A stretch of DNA of 64,000 nt from positions 8,169 to 72,168 of the forward strand of contig UPYT01000019.1 in assembly GCA_900538475.1 (NCBI GenBank). Direction: 5' to 3'. The notes under the pieces are model-generated. The model saw only the letters and a list, made by a program, of their open reading frames with translations. It had not been told where the DNA came from and did not search any database. This DNA comes from an uncultured Clostridium sp. GTDB lineage: Bacteria; Bacillota; Clostridia; Lachnospirales; Lachnospiraceae. A program made the position numbers and the translations under genes. Positions 1 to 8,213 of this stretch are shown in pieces; the stretch's first letter is position 1; each line of letters begins with the position of its first letter.

Positions 1-406
1 AAAACAGCACTCCGTCAAAACAATCAATGGCCGGAATCACCTGTCGGTAGCAGTCCAGGAGACGGAGAGATGCATTGGAGCAAAGATAAATCCCATAGCC
101 CTTTTCCTTGTACTCTCTCACCACATCGCCTGCTCCTTCTATGGGCCACATACAATATCTGTGCCAGTTTTCCATACAGAGGGCCGCCGGCTGCCGAAGC
201 CTTTCAGGAAGCCGGGAACACATCTGTGCCAGAGCCTGTTCCTCAGGAATCACGCCCATATCCAGCTGAACCCATTCGGGAGATACAAACACAGCCGTAT
301 GCACCTGCTGCTGATCAGACGGATCCTGCAGGAAATGCTCGCAGACACGCATTCCGTCATATCCCACAAGAACCTTTCCCATATCAAAAACAATGTTTTT
401 TATCAT
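1..406 (-). CDS. HAD-family hydrolase, 5' part only (cut by window edge)
   Basis: This is the first 135 codons of a gene that runs off the left edge. The protein opens with IKNIVFDMGKVLVGYD, a HAD motif I in which the second Asp of the usual DxD is replaced: the motif reads FDMGKVL, as in YihX/epoxide-hydrolase-like HADs. A later stretch, YLCSNAS, fits motif II. Such enzymes are usually cytoplasmic phosphatases for small sugar phosphates; the substrate cannot be told here. The ATG at 404-406 has an AGGAGG ribosome site at 414-419. A 6-bp inverted repeat, ATGCTA/TAGCAT, lies at 452-469 over a possible -10 (TACAAT on the minus strand, 460-465) and could be an operator shared with the divergent tetR gene. 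The HAD fold is clear; the role is unknown. Confidence 0.75.
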   Translation of the reverse strand, partial: MIKNIVFDMGKVLVGYDGMRVCEHFLQDPSDQQQVHTAVFVSPEWVQLDMGVIPEEQALAQMCSRLPERLRQPAALCMENWHRYCMWPIEGAGDVVREYKEKGYGIYLCSNASLRLLDCYRQVIPAIDCFDGVLF

Positions 407-511
407 CCTGTTCCTCCTGCTATATCGCCTCTGCATCAAAATCCAAAAGCCATGCTAAGATTGTAGCATATTTACTGACAAAAAGAAACCCACTGAAAAA
501 AGGAAACTGCG

Positions 512-540
512 TTGACTTCTCAACATTCGTACTTTATAAT
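512..540 (+). promoter_or_regulatory. sigma-A promoter of the TetR gene
   Basis: TTGACT (512-517) and TATAAT (535-540) are separated by 17 bp, a near-perfect housekeeping promoter 60 bp upstream of the TetR start. Three TTCGT direct repeats lie in and after it (from about 526, 548 and 574), possible autoregulatory contact points, though the region is AT-rich and this is weak. Confidence 0.75.
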
Positions 541-599
541 ACAATTATTCGTTAATCAACATTTTTTTATATTTCGTTCATATTTAGATAAGGAGTATT

Positions 600-1199
600 A
601 TGCAGGAAAGCAAACAGGATCGCCGCATCCGCCGGACTCGCAGACTTTTGAAAGAAAGTCTTATCCAACTGATGCAGGAAAAAGAATTTATGAATATTTC
701 TGTCCGGGAAGTGACAGAGAGAGCCGATTTAAACAGAGGAACCTTTTATCTCCACTATCAGGACACCCGCCATCTTCTGCAGGATATTGAAAATGAAACC
801 CTGCTGGAGTTTCAGCAAATGCTGGATCAGTACCGGGAAGCGCCTCAGAAGCGCTCTCTCATGCCCATGCTGAATCCCCTGATTGATTATGTCAGCGAGA
901 ATGCCGGCATTTGCCGGGTCCTTTTCGAAAACAGTGCTGCTATTGATTTTCTCAGCCGCCTTCGCCAGGGAATCCACGAAAACGGCCAGGAAATCATTCA
1001 GGAGCTTTTTCCTGATACAGAAGGCGCAGTTGTAGATTATTTTTTTGAATTTATTACCTGCGGGCTCATTGGCCTGATGAAGCATTGGCTGGACTCCGGT
1101 CAGGCTCTTCCCAGGGAACAGCTGGCTGAAATTGCCGATCAGGCAGTTCTGGGCACTGCCCTTCAGCTTCTGAAAAAGGACAGTTCCGCTGCCAGTTAA
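600..1199 (+). CDS. TetR/AcrR-family transcriptional regulator
   Basis: A 199-residue protein with an N-terminal helix-turn-helix at about residues 9-62, containing the family signature VTERADLNRGTFYLHY, and a C-terminal ligand/dimer domain of the type found in DhaS-like and TetR_C_8 regulators. Such proteins usually repress a neighbouring gene or themselves until a small molecule binds. The ATG is preceded by AAGGAG (590-595) at good spacing. It is divergent from the HAD gene, which is the most likely target along with itself; the convergent acyltransferase is less likely. The ligand is unknown. Family call is secure, target inferred. Confidence 0.9.
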   Translation: MQESKQDRRIRRTRRLLKESLIQLMQEKEFMNISVREVTERADLNRGTFYLHYQDTRHLLQDIENETLLEFQQMLDQYREAPQKRSLMPMLNPLIDYVSENAGICRVLFENSAAIDFLSRLRQGIHENGQEIIQELFPDTEGAVVDYFFEFITCGLIGLMKHWLDSGQALPREQLAEIADQAVLGTALQLLKKDSSAAS

Positions 1200-1213
1200 A
1201 GCTGTCCTTTTTT
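1173..1213. terminator. bidirectional intrinsic terminator between tetR and the acyltransferase
   Basis: AAAAAGGACAG (1173-1183) pairs with CTGTCCTTTTTT (1202-1213). The stem overlaps the last TetR codons and has an A-run on one side and a T-run on the other, so it can stop both convergent transcripts. Confidence 0.7.
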
Positions 1214-1221
1214 CCGCAGCT

Positions 1222-2256
1222 CTATCGAAAGCCGTTCAGCAGTTTCCAGCATGAGGGCAGATACCGGCGCAGCCACTTCCCTACCAAATAGCTGATCGCC
1301 AGCACCAGAACCGGCATAACCAGAAACAGCGCAAACGGCTCCCATTTAACCGGATTCCAGAGCCGGGCCGCTGTTTTATTGATCAGACGCACAAGCGCAA
1401 AATGCGTAGAATAAAGAAAAAAGCTGTAATTCATAAAATCCCTTGGCTTTGGAAGTCTTTCTCCCGGCAGTATCAGCCACAGACCGGCTACCGCCAGCAG
1501 ACGGCACAGAACAAAGCCCGGAATGATCGCCCGAGACAGCCCCCAGAAATACGCCCAGCCAGAAAAGAGCACAAAAGCTGCCCCGACAAAAGCCCTGCAG
1601 GGGCTCCAGGACGCCTCTGGACTCCAGATCCTTTTGTTTTTTACCATAGCCAGGGAAGCTGCTGTCCCATAATAAATCAAAGCATCCACATTGACTGCCG
1701 GAAGCTGGATGTCCTTCCACGCCATCCACCACAACACCGCCATAAGTCCGATTCTTGTCTGCCATCTTTTCAGAAGCGGGTAAAGCACAGGGGCCAGAAG
1801 TGTCAGAGCAATCAGCTGATAAAGATACCAGAACACATAATTATAAGTATAATTGATCACTGCATCTATGGCAGCTCCCAGAGTAAAGGGTATCATTCCC
1901 TTTCCTACTACATCTGTCACCCAGGGAAGACGGCTTCCAATCACATATCCTATATAATACAGAAAATTCCACAAAATAAACGGCACAAGAAGACTGCGAA
2001 TCCTACGGTTCCATTTGCCCCACAGCATTTCCCAGCGAAAGCCCCGGTAAAACAGATACCCGGAAATCATAAAAAACCCCGGTACTGCAACCTGCCCCAG
2101 AAAATCTCCTATCAGATGCTCTGCCCAGTACACGTCTGCCGCATCCTCTGACCATCCCAGAAACAGCTCCGCATTATAAGAATGAACCCATACTACAAGA
2201 AGGCTGAACAAAAATGTGAACCAAATCACCTTTTTTCGGAACTCTGATTCTATCAC
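1222..2256 (-). CDS. acyltransferase 3 family integral membrane protein
   Basis: A 344-residue polytopic protein with about ten hydrophobic helices, typical in length for the acyltransferase 3 family (OafA/NodX/OatA membrane domain). The features seen are an N-terminal FSLLVVWVHSYNAELF helix with the H that serves as the family's catalytic His, the SGYLFYRGF turn, and a final helix with YSFFLYSTHFALV. Members move acetyl or succinyl groups onto surface sugars or peptidoglycan. There is no extra SGNH domain, so it is a membrane-only form. The start is GTG with GGGAGG eight bases upstream. It stands alone, convergent with tetR; downstream of larE lies repeat A1, which separates it from the nickel operon. 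The acceptor is unknown. Confidence 0.8.
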   Translation of the reverse strand: MIESEFRKKVIWFTFLFSLLVVWVHSYNAELFLGWSEDAADVYWAEHLIGDFLGQVAVPGFFMISGYLFYRGFRWEMLWGKWNRRIRSLLVPFILWNFLYYIGYVIGSRLPWVTDVVGKGMIPFTLGAAIDAVINYTYNYVFWYLYQLIALTLLAPVLYPLLKRWQTRIGLMAVLWWMAWKDIQLPAVNVDALIYYGTAASLAMVKNKRIWSPEASWSPCRAFVGAAFVLFSGWAYFWGLSRAIIPGFVLCRLLAVAGLWLILPGERLPKPRDFMNYSFFLYSTHFALVRLINKTAARLWNPVKWEPFALFLVMPVLVLAISYLVGKWLRRYLPSCWKLLNGFR

Positions 2257-2303
2257 CGCGTCCGCCTCCCTCCCATGAACTGTTACTTTTTATTATTTCC
2301 ACT

Positions 2304-2456
2304 GTAACTGTTCAAGACGGGGCATCTTCTTGTCCGGCAAAGCCAAACAAGAAGCATCGGAGATTCCTCTCATGTGAGAACTGGCAGGAAAATCCCTTTA
2401 CAAGCGAGCTTGACAAGAATTTTTCTGCCAGTTCTCCCGCCGTCCTGAATAGTTAC
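2304..2456. repeat. dispersed repeat family A, full copy A1
   Basis: A 153-bp element bounded by imperfect inverted ends (GTAACTGTTCAAGACGG at 2304-2320; CCGTCCTGAATAGTTAC at 2440-2456, 15 of 17 matched). Inside are two more hairpins: CTTCTTGT with ACAAGAAG, and GAGAACTGGCAG with CTGCCAGTTCTC. It has no coding capacity and sits between larE and the acyltransferase gene. Other copies lie at about 14528, 39947, 42387 and 62368. The shape suggests a MITE-like or REP-like element. Confidence 0.8.
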
Positions 2457-2550
2457 CATCTATTTTATCATGAGGCGAAAGGATTGTGAACTCCCATTCT
2501 CAAAAGCTGGAAAAATCAGAAACGGTTCAGCCAAGGCTCTTCTTGCCCAC

Positions 2551-3429
2551 TTACAACACAGCAGAGCTGTCGGGTGTCTGCTTTTCTATAAACAAATCCA
2601 TACTTCCAGAACGGAAACCCTCCAAATCCAGAGTCACATAAGGAAAGCCCAGTTCCTTTAACCGGCGAATCACCAACTCCCGTTTTATCAGCATCTGCTC
2701 CAGACATTCCGGATCCAGCTCTATGCGGGCTACATTTCCGTGAAGACGAAGCCGGACATTGCCGGAAAACAATTCCCGCAAAAAGGCCTCTCCCTCTCCA
2801 ATCCGGGTAAGAATCTCATAGTTTAATTCCATTCCGTAAGGAATTCTGGTAGCCATACAGGGCGTGGAGGGCCTGGAGGCCACAGAAATTCCGTATAGGG
2901 ACGCCAGAGCCTTTACCTCTGCCTTTGTTATGTGAAGCTCTGCCAGAGGACTGATAATTCCCAGTTCACCAAGAGCCTGAATCCCCGGCCGATACACATG
3001 CATATCATCTTCATTGGTTCCGTCCAGAATACAGGAGCTTTTCTTTTCCTCTGCAAATTCCTTTAAGCTGGAAAACAGCCTTCGCTTACACAGATAGCAT
3101 CTGTTTTTCGGATTCATCCGTATATCCACCTGTTCCAGCTCGTCAATCGAAATCACCTGGTGAATTCCGCCCAGCTCTTTTGCCACCTGACCTGCAATTT
3201 CCAGATCACAGGCCGGATGAAGGCGGCTGTCAAAGGTTACGGCATAAACCTTTTTTCCTGTTTCTGCCACAGCATCTACTGCCGCCTTCAAAAGAAGGCT
3301 GGAATCTACTCCTCCGGAAAAGGCCAGACAGATATCTCCGGCAGCCAGCTCTCTCATTCTCTTTTCCAGGCGGGCTTTCTGCTCTGATATTTGATTCTGC
3401 ATTATGTTCTCTTGTTGTTCCCTCATCAT
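2551..3429 (-). CDS. larE: LarE, ATP-dependent sulfur insertase for nickel-pincer cofactor
   Basis: LarE adenylates the two carboxylates of pyridinium-3,5-dicarboxylate mononucleotide and converts them to thiocarboxylates, the ligands that hold nickel in the cofactor of lactate racemase LarA. The 292-residue protein has the PP-loop SGGVDSS (38-44) and the family blocks DGTNEDD (136-142) and RPSTPCMATRIPYG. Three cysteines stand out: Cys111 and Cys114 (RCYLCK) and Cys191. That is the pattern of the Thermotoga-type LarE, which binds a [4Fe-4S] cluster and acts catalytically, rather than the Lactobacillus type, which sacrifices one Cys. It is the last gene of the nik-lar operon. A 126-bp purine-rich spacer separates it from larC. 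Family very clear; the cluster type is inferred from cysteines. Confidence 0.95.
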   Translation of the reverse strand: MMREQQENIMQNQISEQKARLEKRMRELAAGDICLAFSGGVDSSLLLKAAVDAVAETGKKVYAVTFDSRLHPACDLEIAGQVAKELGGIHQVISIDELEQVDIRMNPKNRCYLCKRRLFSSLKEFAEEKKSSCILDGTNEDDMHVYRPGIQALGELGIISPLAELHITKAEVKALASLYGISVASRPSTPCMATRIPYGMELNYEILTRIGEGEAFLRELFSGNVRLRLHGNVARIELDPECLEQMLIKRELVIRRLKELGFPYVTLDLEGFRSGSMDLFIEKQTPDSSAVL

Positions 3430-3555
3430 TTCTGCCCTTTCTCCGTATCGTTCTTTTCCGTTACCCTTTTTCCTGCTGCTTCTTTTTGGGATTCTTTTCG
3501 GTTATCCCTTTTCCGGCTGTTCTTTATTGCGTCTTTCCGGCTGTCCTCTTTCCGA

Positions 3556-4893
3556 TCATTCTTCTTCCTGGCTATTTTGTTTTCTTGCCGCCTGCTCTGC
3601 TTCTCCATACACTCTTCGGTAATTCTGTCCCGTTTCCTGGCATACTGCTTTTACACTTTCATACTCCGGATAGCAATAGGTATTTCCCTTGTGGGTACAG
3701 AGTTTTACTTCTACTGGTCCAAATTTTGTATCCACTGTGGTTTTTCTCCGCTCCAGAACAGTCCGTTCTACTGGACTGCGTCGAATTCCTATGGTTGTGG
3801 TGTTGGCAAAAATAAGCTCCTCCAGCTGCTCCCGTCTCTGGCTGTCACACAGTACAGACAGCATATATGCCGGACGGTTCTTTTTCATATAAATCGGCGT
3901 ATACCATACATCTGCCGCTCCTGCCTCAAACAGAAGTTCCATCACAAAGCCCAGCATTTCCCCTGTACAGTCGTCCAGATTTGTTTCCAGCACCCACATT
4001 CCGGACGGCTTCTCTATCAATCTCGGCTCAGGTGTCTCCTCTTCTTCCAAAAGCATAGCACGCAGAACATTTGCCTGACGAAACTCCTTATTGCCTGCTC
4101 CCATTCCTGTTTTGCGGATTCTGCAGCCAGTTGGAAGCTTCTTTCCTGTTGACAGGGCTGCTGCAATGGCAGCTCCCGTTGGCGTTACCATCTCACCGTC
4201 ATTTTCCGTAAAACGAAACTCCAGATCATATGCCGCTGCAATATTGGCCGTAGCCGGTACCGGTACTGGAATTACTCCATGCTGGCAGCGTACATATCCG
4301 CGGCCTTCTGCCAGCGGAGATACAACAACCTCATCTACTCCCAGATTATCTACACAGACAGCAGTGCTGACAATATCGATAATGGAGTCAATTGCACCCA
4401 CCTCATGAAAATGCACCTGTTCAATGGGAAGGCCGTGAGCCTTAGACTCTGCCTCCGCAACAATCAGAAACATTTTTCTGGCCAGATTTTTTACATGTTC
4501 ATTGGTATCCAGTCGATCAATAATGGCATAGACATCATGCAGATTGCGATGTTCATGACCGTGCGTATGAGCATGGCTGTGCTCGTGGGCATGACTGTGT
4601 GTATGATCGTGAACGTGCTCATGATCGTGGCTGTGCTCATGATCGTGGCTGTGCTCATGATCGTGGTCATGTTCATGATCATGGCTGTGTTCGTGCTCCA
4701 GATGCACATCAAAGTCAAAGGCATCCAGTCCGCAGGTCACTTTTCTTCCAAAGTGCAGATGATATCCATTCACCTTCATACTGTCAAGCACCCGTTCCAG
4801 CTCTTTCTGATCCGCCCCCAGATCCAGCAAAGCTCCTACCGTCATATCGCCGCTGATTCCTGAATTACATTCCAGATAAAGTATTTTTTTCAT
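3556..4893 (-). CDS. larC: LarC, nickel insertion protein (intact single frame)
   Basis: LarC puts nickel into the dithio-pyridinium nucleotide, using CTP. The 445-residue protein begins with the family motif YLECNSGISGDMTVGALLDL and contains VHFHEVGAIDSIIDIV. A histidine-rich stretch, residues 64-115, is mostly alternating HD/HE/HS and should bind or store Ni(II). In Lactiplantibacillus larC is split into larC1/larC2 and joined by ribosomal frameshifting; here it is one continuous frame. It starts 2 bp after the larB stop, so the two are translationally coupled. The DNA encoding the His tract is a GTGCTCATGATCGTG-type repeat that may vary in copy number. Confidence 0.95.
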   Translation of the reverse strand: MKKILYLECNSGISGDMTVGALLDLGADQKELERVLDSMKVNGYHLHFGRKVTCGLDAFDFDVHLEHEHSHDHEHDHDHEHSHDHEHSHDHEHVHDHTHSHAHEHSHAHTHGHEHRNLHDVYAIIDRLDTNEHVKNLARKMFLIVAEAESKAHGLPIEQVHFHEVGAIDSIIDIVSTAVCVDNLGVDEVVVSPLAEGRGYVRCQHGVIPVPVPATANIAAAYDLEFRFTENDGEMVTPTGAAIAAALSTGKKLPTGCRIRKTGMGAGNKEFRQANVLRAMLLEEEETPEPRLIEKPSGMWVLETNLDDCTGEMLGFVMELLFEAGAADVWYTPIYMKKNRPAYMLSVLCDSQRREQLEELIFANTTTIGIRRSPVERTVLERRKTTVDTKFGPVEVKLCTHKGNTYCYPEYESVKAVCQETGQNYRRVYGEAEQAARKQNSQEEE

Positions 4894-4895
4894 TT

Positions 4896-5639
4896 TTATC
4901 TCACCGCCAGTCTGTTTATTTGTGTCGCCAGGTATCCGGCGCCATATCCATTATCTATGTTTACTACAGAAATTCCATTTGCACAGGAATTAATCATAGT
5001 CAAAAGAGCGGACAGCCCATGAAAGCTTGCCCCATATCCTACAGATGTGGGAACTGCTATCACAGGGCAGTCTGCCAGTCCTGCAATCACCGTCCCCAAA
5101 GCGCCCTCCATTCCAGCTGCTGCAATAATGCAGTTGGCCTGTTCCAGTCTGTGGCGCTGCGCAAGAAGCCGATGAATCCCTGCCACTCCTACATCATAAA
5201 TCCGATCTACCCGACATCCGAAATACTCAGCTGTCTGAGCTGCCTCTTCTGCTACCGGAATGTCAGCCGTTCCCCCAGTACAGACAGCAATCAGTCCCTG
5301 CTTCTGCTTTTCTTTTTTCTCTGCCTTTAAAATTCTGGAAATCGGATCATAAACCACCTCTGGAAGGATCCTGTGAACCAGCTCATACTGCTCTGGTGTT
5401 GCCCTGGTTCCCAGTACCTCTCCGTCCCGTTCCCACAGCTTCCGAAATATTTCCGCCAGATAAGCATCTGGCTTGCCCTGACAAAATACTGTTTCCCCAA
5501 AGCCGGAACGCAGCTTCCTGTGATGATCCAGCTTCGCATAGCCCAGCTCCTCATAAGGCAGATCTTTCAGCAGGCGCTCTGCCTCATCTATTGTTATCTG
5601 TCCGTTTTTTACCTGCAAAAGCAATGCTCCTACATCCAT
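4896..5639 (-). CDS. larB: LarB, NaAD carboxylase/hydrolase of nickel-pincer pathway
   Basis: LarB carboxylates nicotinic acid adenine dinucleotide at C5 of the pyridinium ring and cleaves it to the mononucleotide, the first step of the pincer cofactor. The 247-residue protein has a small N-terminal domain (about 1-100) and a C-terminal AIR-carboxylase-like domain (about 115-245), with GMEGALGTV (176-184) and Cys219 in NSCANG, which matches the cysteine that holds the substrate in the characterised enzyme. Its ATG follows directly on the stop codon of the upstream ABC ATPase gene, and larC follows after 2 bp. Same operon as the transporter. Family assignment is secure. Confidence 0.95.
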   Translation of the reverse strand: MDVGALLLQVKNGQITIDEAERLLKDLPYEELGYAKLDHHRKLRSGFGETVFCQGKPDAYLAEIFRKLWERDGEVLGTRATPEQYELVHRILPEVVYDPISRILKAEKKEKQKQGLIAVCTGGTADIPVAEEAAQTAEYFGCRVDRIYDVGVAGIHRLLAQRHRLEQANCIIAAAGMEGALGTVIAGLADCPVIAVPTSVGYGASFHGLSALLTMINSCANGISVVNIDNGYGAGYLATQINRLAVR

Positions 5640-6251
5640 TTATCCTTCCTCCCATAGGTTTATGATTCTGCTGCACAGTCGTTCCAGTAAAGGTTCCGAA
5701 TGACTTACAACCAGCAGACCGATTTCCCTCTCTGAAACCTCTTTTATCAAAAAATTCCATATCTGGCTCTGGGTAATCAGATCCAGCATCGTACTGATTT
5801 CATCTGCCAGAAGAAATTTCGTTTTTTCTCCCAGGGCCCGGGCAATGCAGAATCGCTGCAGCTCTCCGCCGGACAATTCTGCCGGATATCGGTTCAGCCA
5901 ATCCCGTTCAATTCCAAGTCCCTCCACAATCCGTTCCGGAATCCGATCCCCTTCACAAAGAACCTCTCTCATTTTCAGCCGGGGATTCACAGACAGCTCC
6001 GGATGCTGCCAGATCATCTGCACCGGGCAGTAGCCCTGAAAGGTTTCCAACGGCCTGCCGTCTAAAAACACACTTCCCTGGTCCGGTCTCTGATATCCTG
6101 CCAGAATCTTACAAAAGGTGGTCTTTCCAAAACCGCTGGGAGCAATCAGCCCCACTCGCTCCTTACTGTCAATTTCCAGACTCACATTATTTAAAATTTC
6201 CCGGTTTCCCTTTTGATACCGGAAAGAAATACCGCTGGCCTCCAGCTTCAT
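5640..6251 (-). CDS. ABC transporter ATPase, nickel/peptide type (NikE/DppF-like, short)
   Basis: One of the two ATPases powering the operon's nickel or peptide importer. The 203-residue protein has Walker A (APSGFGKTT, 37-45), a Q-loop around WQHPELSVNP, the signature LSGGELQR (126-133) and Walker B FLLADE (146-151). It is 50 or more residues shorter than typical OppF/NikE proteins and lacks their C-terminal oligopeptide-transporter tail. It abuts larB with no gap, which ties the transporter to pincer-cofactor synthesis. A 103-bp purine-rich spacer separates it from the other ATPase gene. Substrate nickel is inferred from the lar genes; the fold itself does not exclude peptides. Confidence 0.88.
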   Translation of the reverse strand: MKLEASGISFRYQKGNREILNNVSLEIDSKERVGLIAPSGFGKTTFCKILAGYQRPDQGSVFLDGRPLETFQGYCPVQMIWQHPELSVNPRLKMREVLCEGDRIPERIVEGLGIERDWLNRYPAELSGGELQRFCIARALGEKTKFLLADEISTMLDLITQSQIWNFLIKEVSEREIGLLVVSHSEPLLERLCSRIINLWEEG

Positions 6252-6354
6252 ACTCTGTCTCCTTTTCCCTGTTCGCCATTCTCTTCTGCTCTTTTCTTCA
6301 GCCTTCCTGTTTCCCCCTCTTTTTTCTGCTCCGCCCTTCTGGTTTTATCTTCCT

Positions 6355-7314
6355 TTACTGAGCCCTCCTACACCGTACCTTTCCCTTCCTCAGGTTTCGG
6401 TAAGGCACCTCCTGTCTGCAGGCTTCCTCAAACCAGGGGCATCTGGGACCATAGGGACAGCCCTCCGGCATAGCTTCCACATAGGGCTGAGTTCCTGGAG
6501 AAGCAGAAAATCCATGATCTGGCATAGCCCGATAAAGTGCCTTGCTGTAAGGGTGACGCAAACATTCCTCTGACGAAAAATCTCCGGCTGTCGCCTCCTC
6601 CAGATTCGTTCCCGCATAAAATACTACAATCCGATCTGCTGTCTCTGCCGCCAGCTCCAGATCATGAGTAATCACCAGCACTCCGGCTCCCCCATCGGCA
6701 ATTTCCCGAAAATGTCCCATAACCCGCCGCGCTGCATCCATATGGAGCCCTGGTGTCGGCTCATCTGCAATCACCAGCCGCGGTTCCTCCTGCACAGCTG
6801 TGGCAATGAGAACGCGCCGCGTCATTCCTCCGGACAGTTCAAAGGGATATCTCTCCTCTGTCTCTGGCCCCAGACCGTACCGTCCCAGCACACGACGACA
6901 TTTTTCACGGCTTTCTGAATCTCTTTTCCCCTTTCTCACCTGCTCTCCCGCCCTCATCAGAGGATCCAGGTAAGACACACTCTGGGGAACCAGCACAATC
7001 TCCCTGCCCCTCAGCTTTTTCAAACGCTTTTCCGTCAGCGCCTCTCCCCTATAACGAATATCGCCCTTCCAGCTTCCATTGTAAGGCAAAAGCCCCATGA
7101 CCGCATGAGCCAGGAGACTTTTTCCGGAACCGCTGGAACCAACCACAGCTACCATTTCTCCAGAATGAACACTCAGACTTAAATCCCGGATCGGCACGAT
7201 GTTTTTTTGACGCCAGCCCCGTTCATACTGAAGAAAGGAAACCTCCAGATGTTCCACCTCCAGCAGAGGACTGCTCCCTGCCTTCTCCATGTCATTTTCC
7301 CTGTTTTCCATCAT
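6355..7314 (-). CDS. ABC transporter ATPase, nickel/peptide type (NikD/OppD-like)
   Basis: The second ATPase of the importer, 319 residues. It shows Walker A GSSGSGKS (59-66), signature LSGGM (160-164), Walker B LVIADEP (180-186), and the C-terminal oligopeptide/dipeptide-transporter extension with CPYGPRCPWFEEAC, whose cysteines in some homologues bind an iron-sulfur cluster. The signature reads LSGGMTRR, as in NikD/OppD. It acts on the cytoplasmic face of the permease pair encoded just upstream (27-bp gap). Good ribosome site GGAAGGAAA before a double ATG. Together with the shorter partner it forms the usual heterodimer. Confidence 0.9.
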   Translation of the reverse strand: MMENRENDMEKAGSSPLLEVEHLEVSFLQYERGWRQKNIVPIRDLSLSVHSGEMVAVVGSSGSGKSLLAHAVMGLLPYNGSWKGDIRYRGEALTEKRLKKLRGREIVLVPQSVSYLDPLMRAGEQVRKGKRDSESREKCRRVLGRYGLGPETEERYPFELSGGMTRRVLIATAVQEEPRLVIADEPTPGLHMDAARRVMGHFREIADGGAGVLVITHDLELAAETADRIVVFYAGTNLEEATAGDFSSEECLRHPYSKALYRAMPDHGFSASPGTQPYVEAMPEGCPYGPRCPWFEEACRQEVPYRNLRKGKVRCRRAQ

Positions 7315-7341
7315 TTTCCTTCCTCCCTTCTCATCACTCCG

Positions 7342-8190
7342 TTACTTCTGCGCCTGTCCCGGATCCAGCAGACCAGATACTGCCTGCCCCACTGCATGAA
7401 ACATCAGAACCACTGCCACAAGCAAAAGCCCCGGAAACAGCGCCAGCCACCAGCGTCCCATAGACAGATATTTCATGCTTTCCGAGAGAATCACGCCGAT
7501 TGCCGGCTGTTCTGGAGGAAGACCAAAGCCCAGAAAGGTAATGCTGGCTTCGTGAAGAATGGCGTGAGGAAATAAAAGTACCGTTCCCACCAGCATCTGT
7601 GGAATCAGGTGGGGCATCAAATGCTTTCCGGCCAGATACCAAGGTCCCTTTCCCAGCCTGCGGGCAATCTGTACATACTGGCTGGAAACAACCTGCAGAG
7701 CCTCTGCCCGCAGAAGACGGGCAAGGGAGGTCCAGTGCGTCAGAGAAATTCCAATAATGACACCGCGAAAGCCTTTTCCGGCTCCATAAGAAATCAGCAC
7801 CAGCAAAAGAATATGAGGAATTCCCAGAACCAGATCAATCAGTCCGCCAATCACGCTGTCTGCTGCCTTTCCAAGAACCGCTGCACCCAGTCCCAGGGCC
7901 AGGGCTATAAGCGAGCTGATTCCCGCCGTTACCGCCCCGAGGCGGATACTTAAAGACAGGCCTGCTATTGTTCTTACAAACATATCCCGCCCCATCCAGT
8001 CTGTCCCAAAGGGATATTGAAGGCAGGGAGCCAGATTTTTTCTGGAAAAATCCACTGCCAGAGCTTCCTCCTGCCAACACCAGCCCCCCAGGGCTATGCC
8101 CCCCAAAAGCAGCAGACAAACTGCAGACAGGATCATCATAAGCTGCCTCCGGTTTCCTGATAATACACTGCTTTTTTTCGTTTTCTTCAT
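7342..8190 (-). CDS. ABC transporter permease (NikC/DppC-like)
   Basis: A 282-residue inner-membrane permease with a leading helix, an OppC-type N-terminal region and the binding-protein-dependent transport domain. The EAA-loop region is seen at SSQYVQIARRLGKGPWYLAGKHLMPHLIP, which docks with the ATPases. It pairs with the NikB-like permease encoded 24 bp upstream. As part of an operon with larBCE, the likely cargo is Ni(II), probably chelated. Length and order (A, B, C, D, E) are exactly those of NikABCDE and Dpp systems. Confidence 0.9.
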   Translation of the reverse strand: MKKTKKSSVLSGNRRQLMMILSAVCLLLLGGIALGGWCWQEEALAVDFSRKNLAPCLQYPFGTDWMGRDMFVRTIAGLSLSIRLGAVTAGISSLIALALGLGAAVLGKAADSVIGGLIDLVLGIPHILLLVLISYGAGKGFRGVIIGISLTHWTSLARLLRAEALQVVSSQYVQIARRLGKGPWYLAGKHLMPHLIPQMLVGTVLLFPHAILHEASITFLGFGLPPEQPAIGVILSESMKYLSMGRWWLALFPGLLLVAVVLMFHAVGQAVSGLLDPGQAQK

Positions 8191-8213
8191 GTCCTTCCTT
8201 CCCCGCTGCCTCT

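Noticed and set aside
70..555. Plus-strand 161-residue frame at the left end
   Set aside because: It lies opposite the HAD gene, which has a ribosome site and a recognisable motif.
2257..2303. Classical insertion sequence at the family A repeats
   Set aside because: No transposase frame in or near any copy; at most non-autonomous elements.
3426..3608. A 60-residue Lys/Arg-rich frame between larC and larE
   Set aside because: Low complexity, no ribosome site, starts inside larC; better explained as purine-rich spacer.
4491..4863. Open frames opposite or shifted within the His-rich part of larC
   Set aside because: They come from the simple repeat DNA and overlap a gene with a very clear family match.
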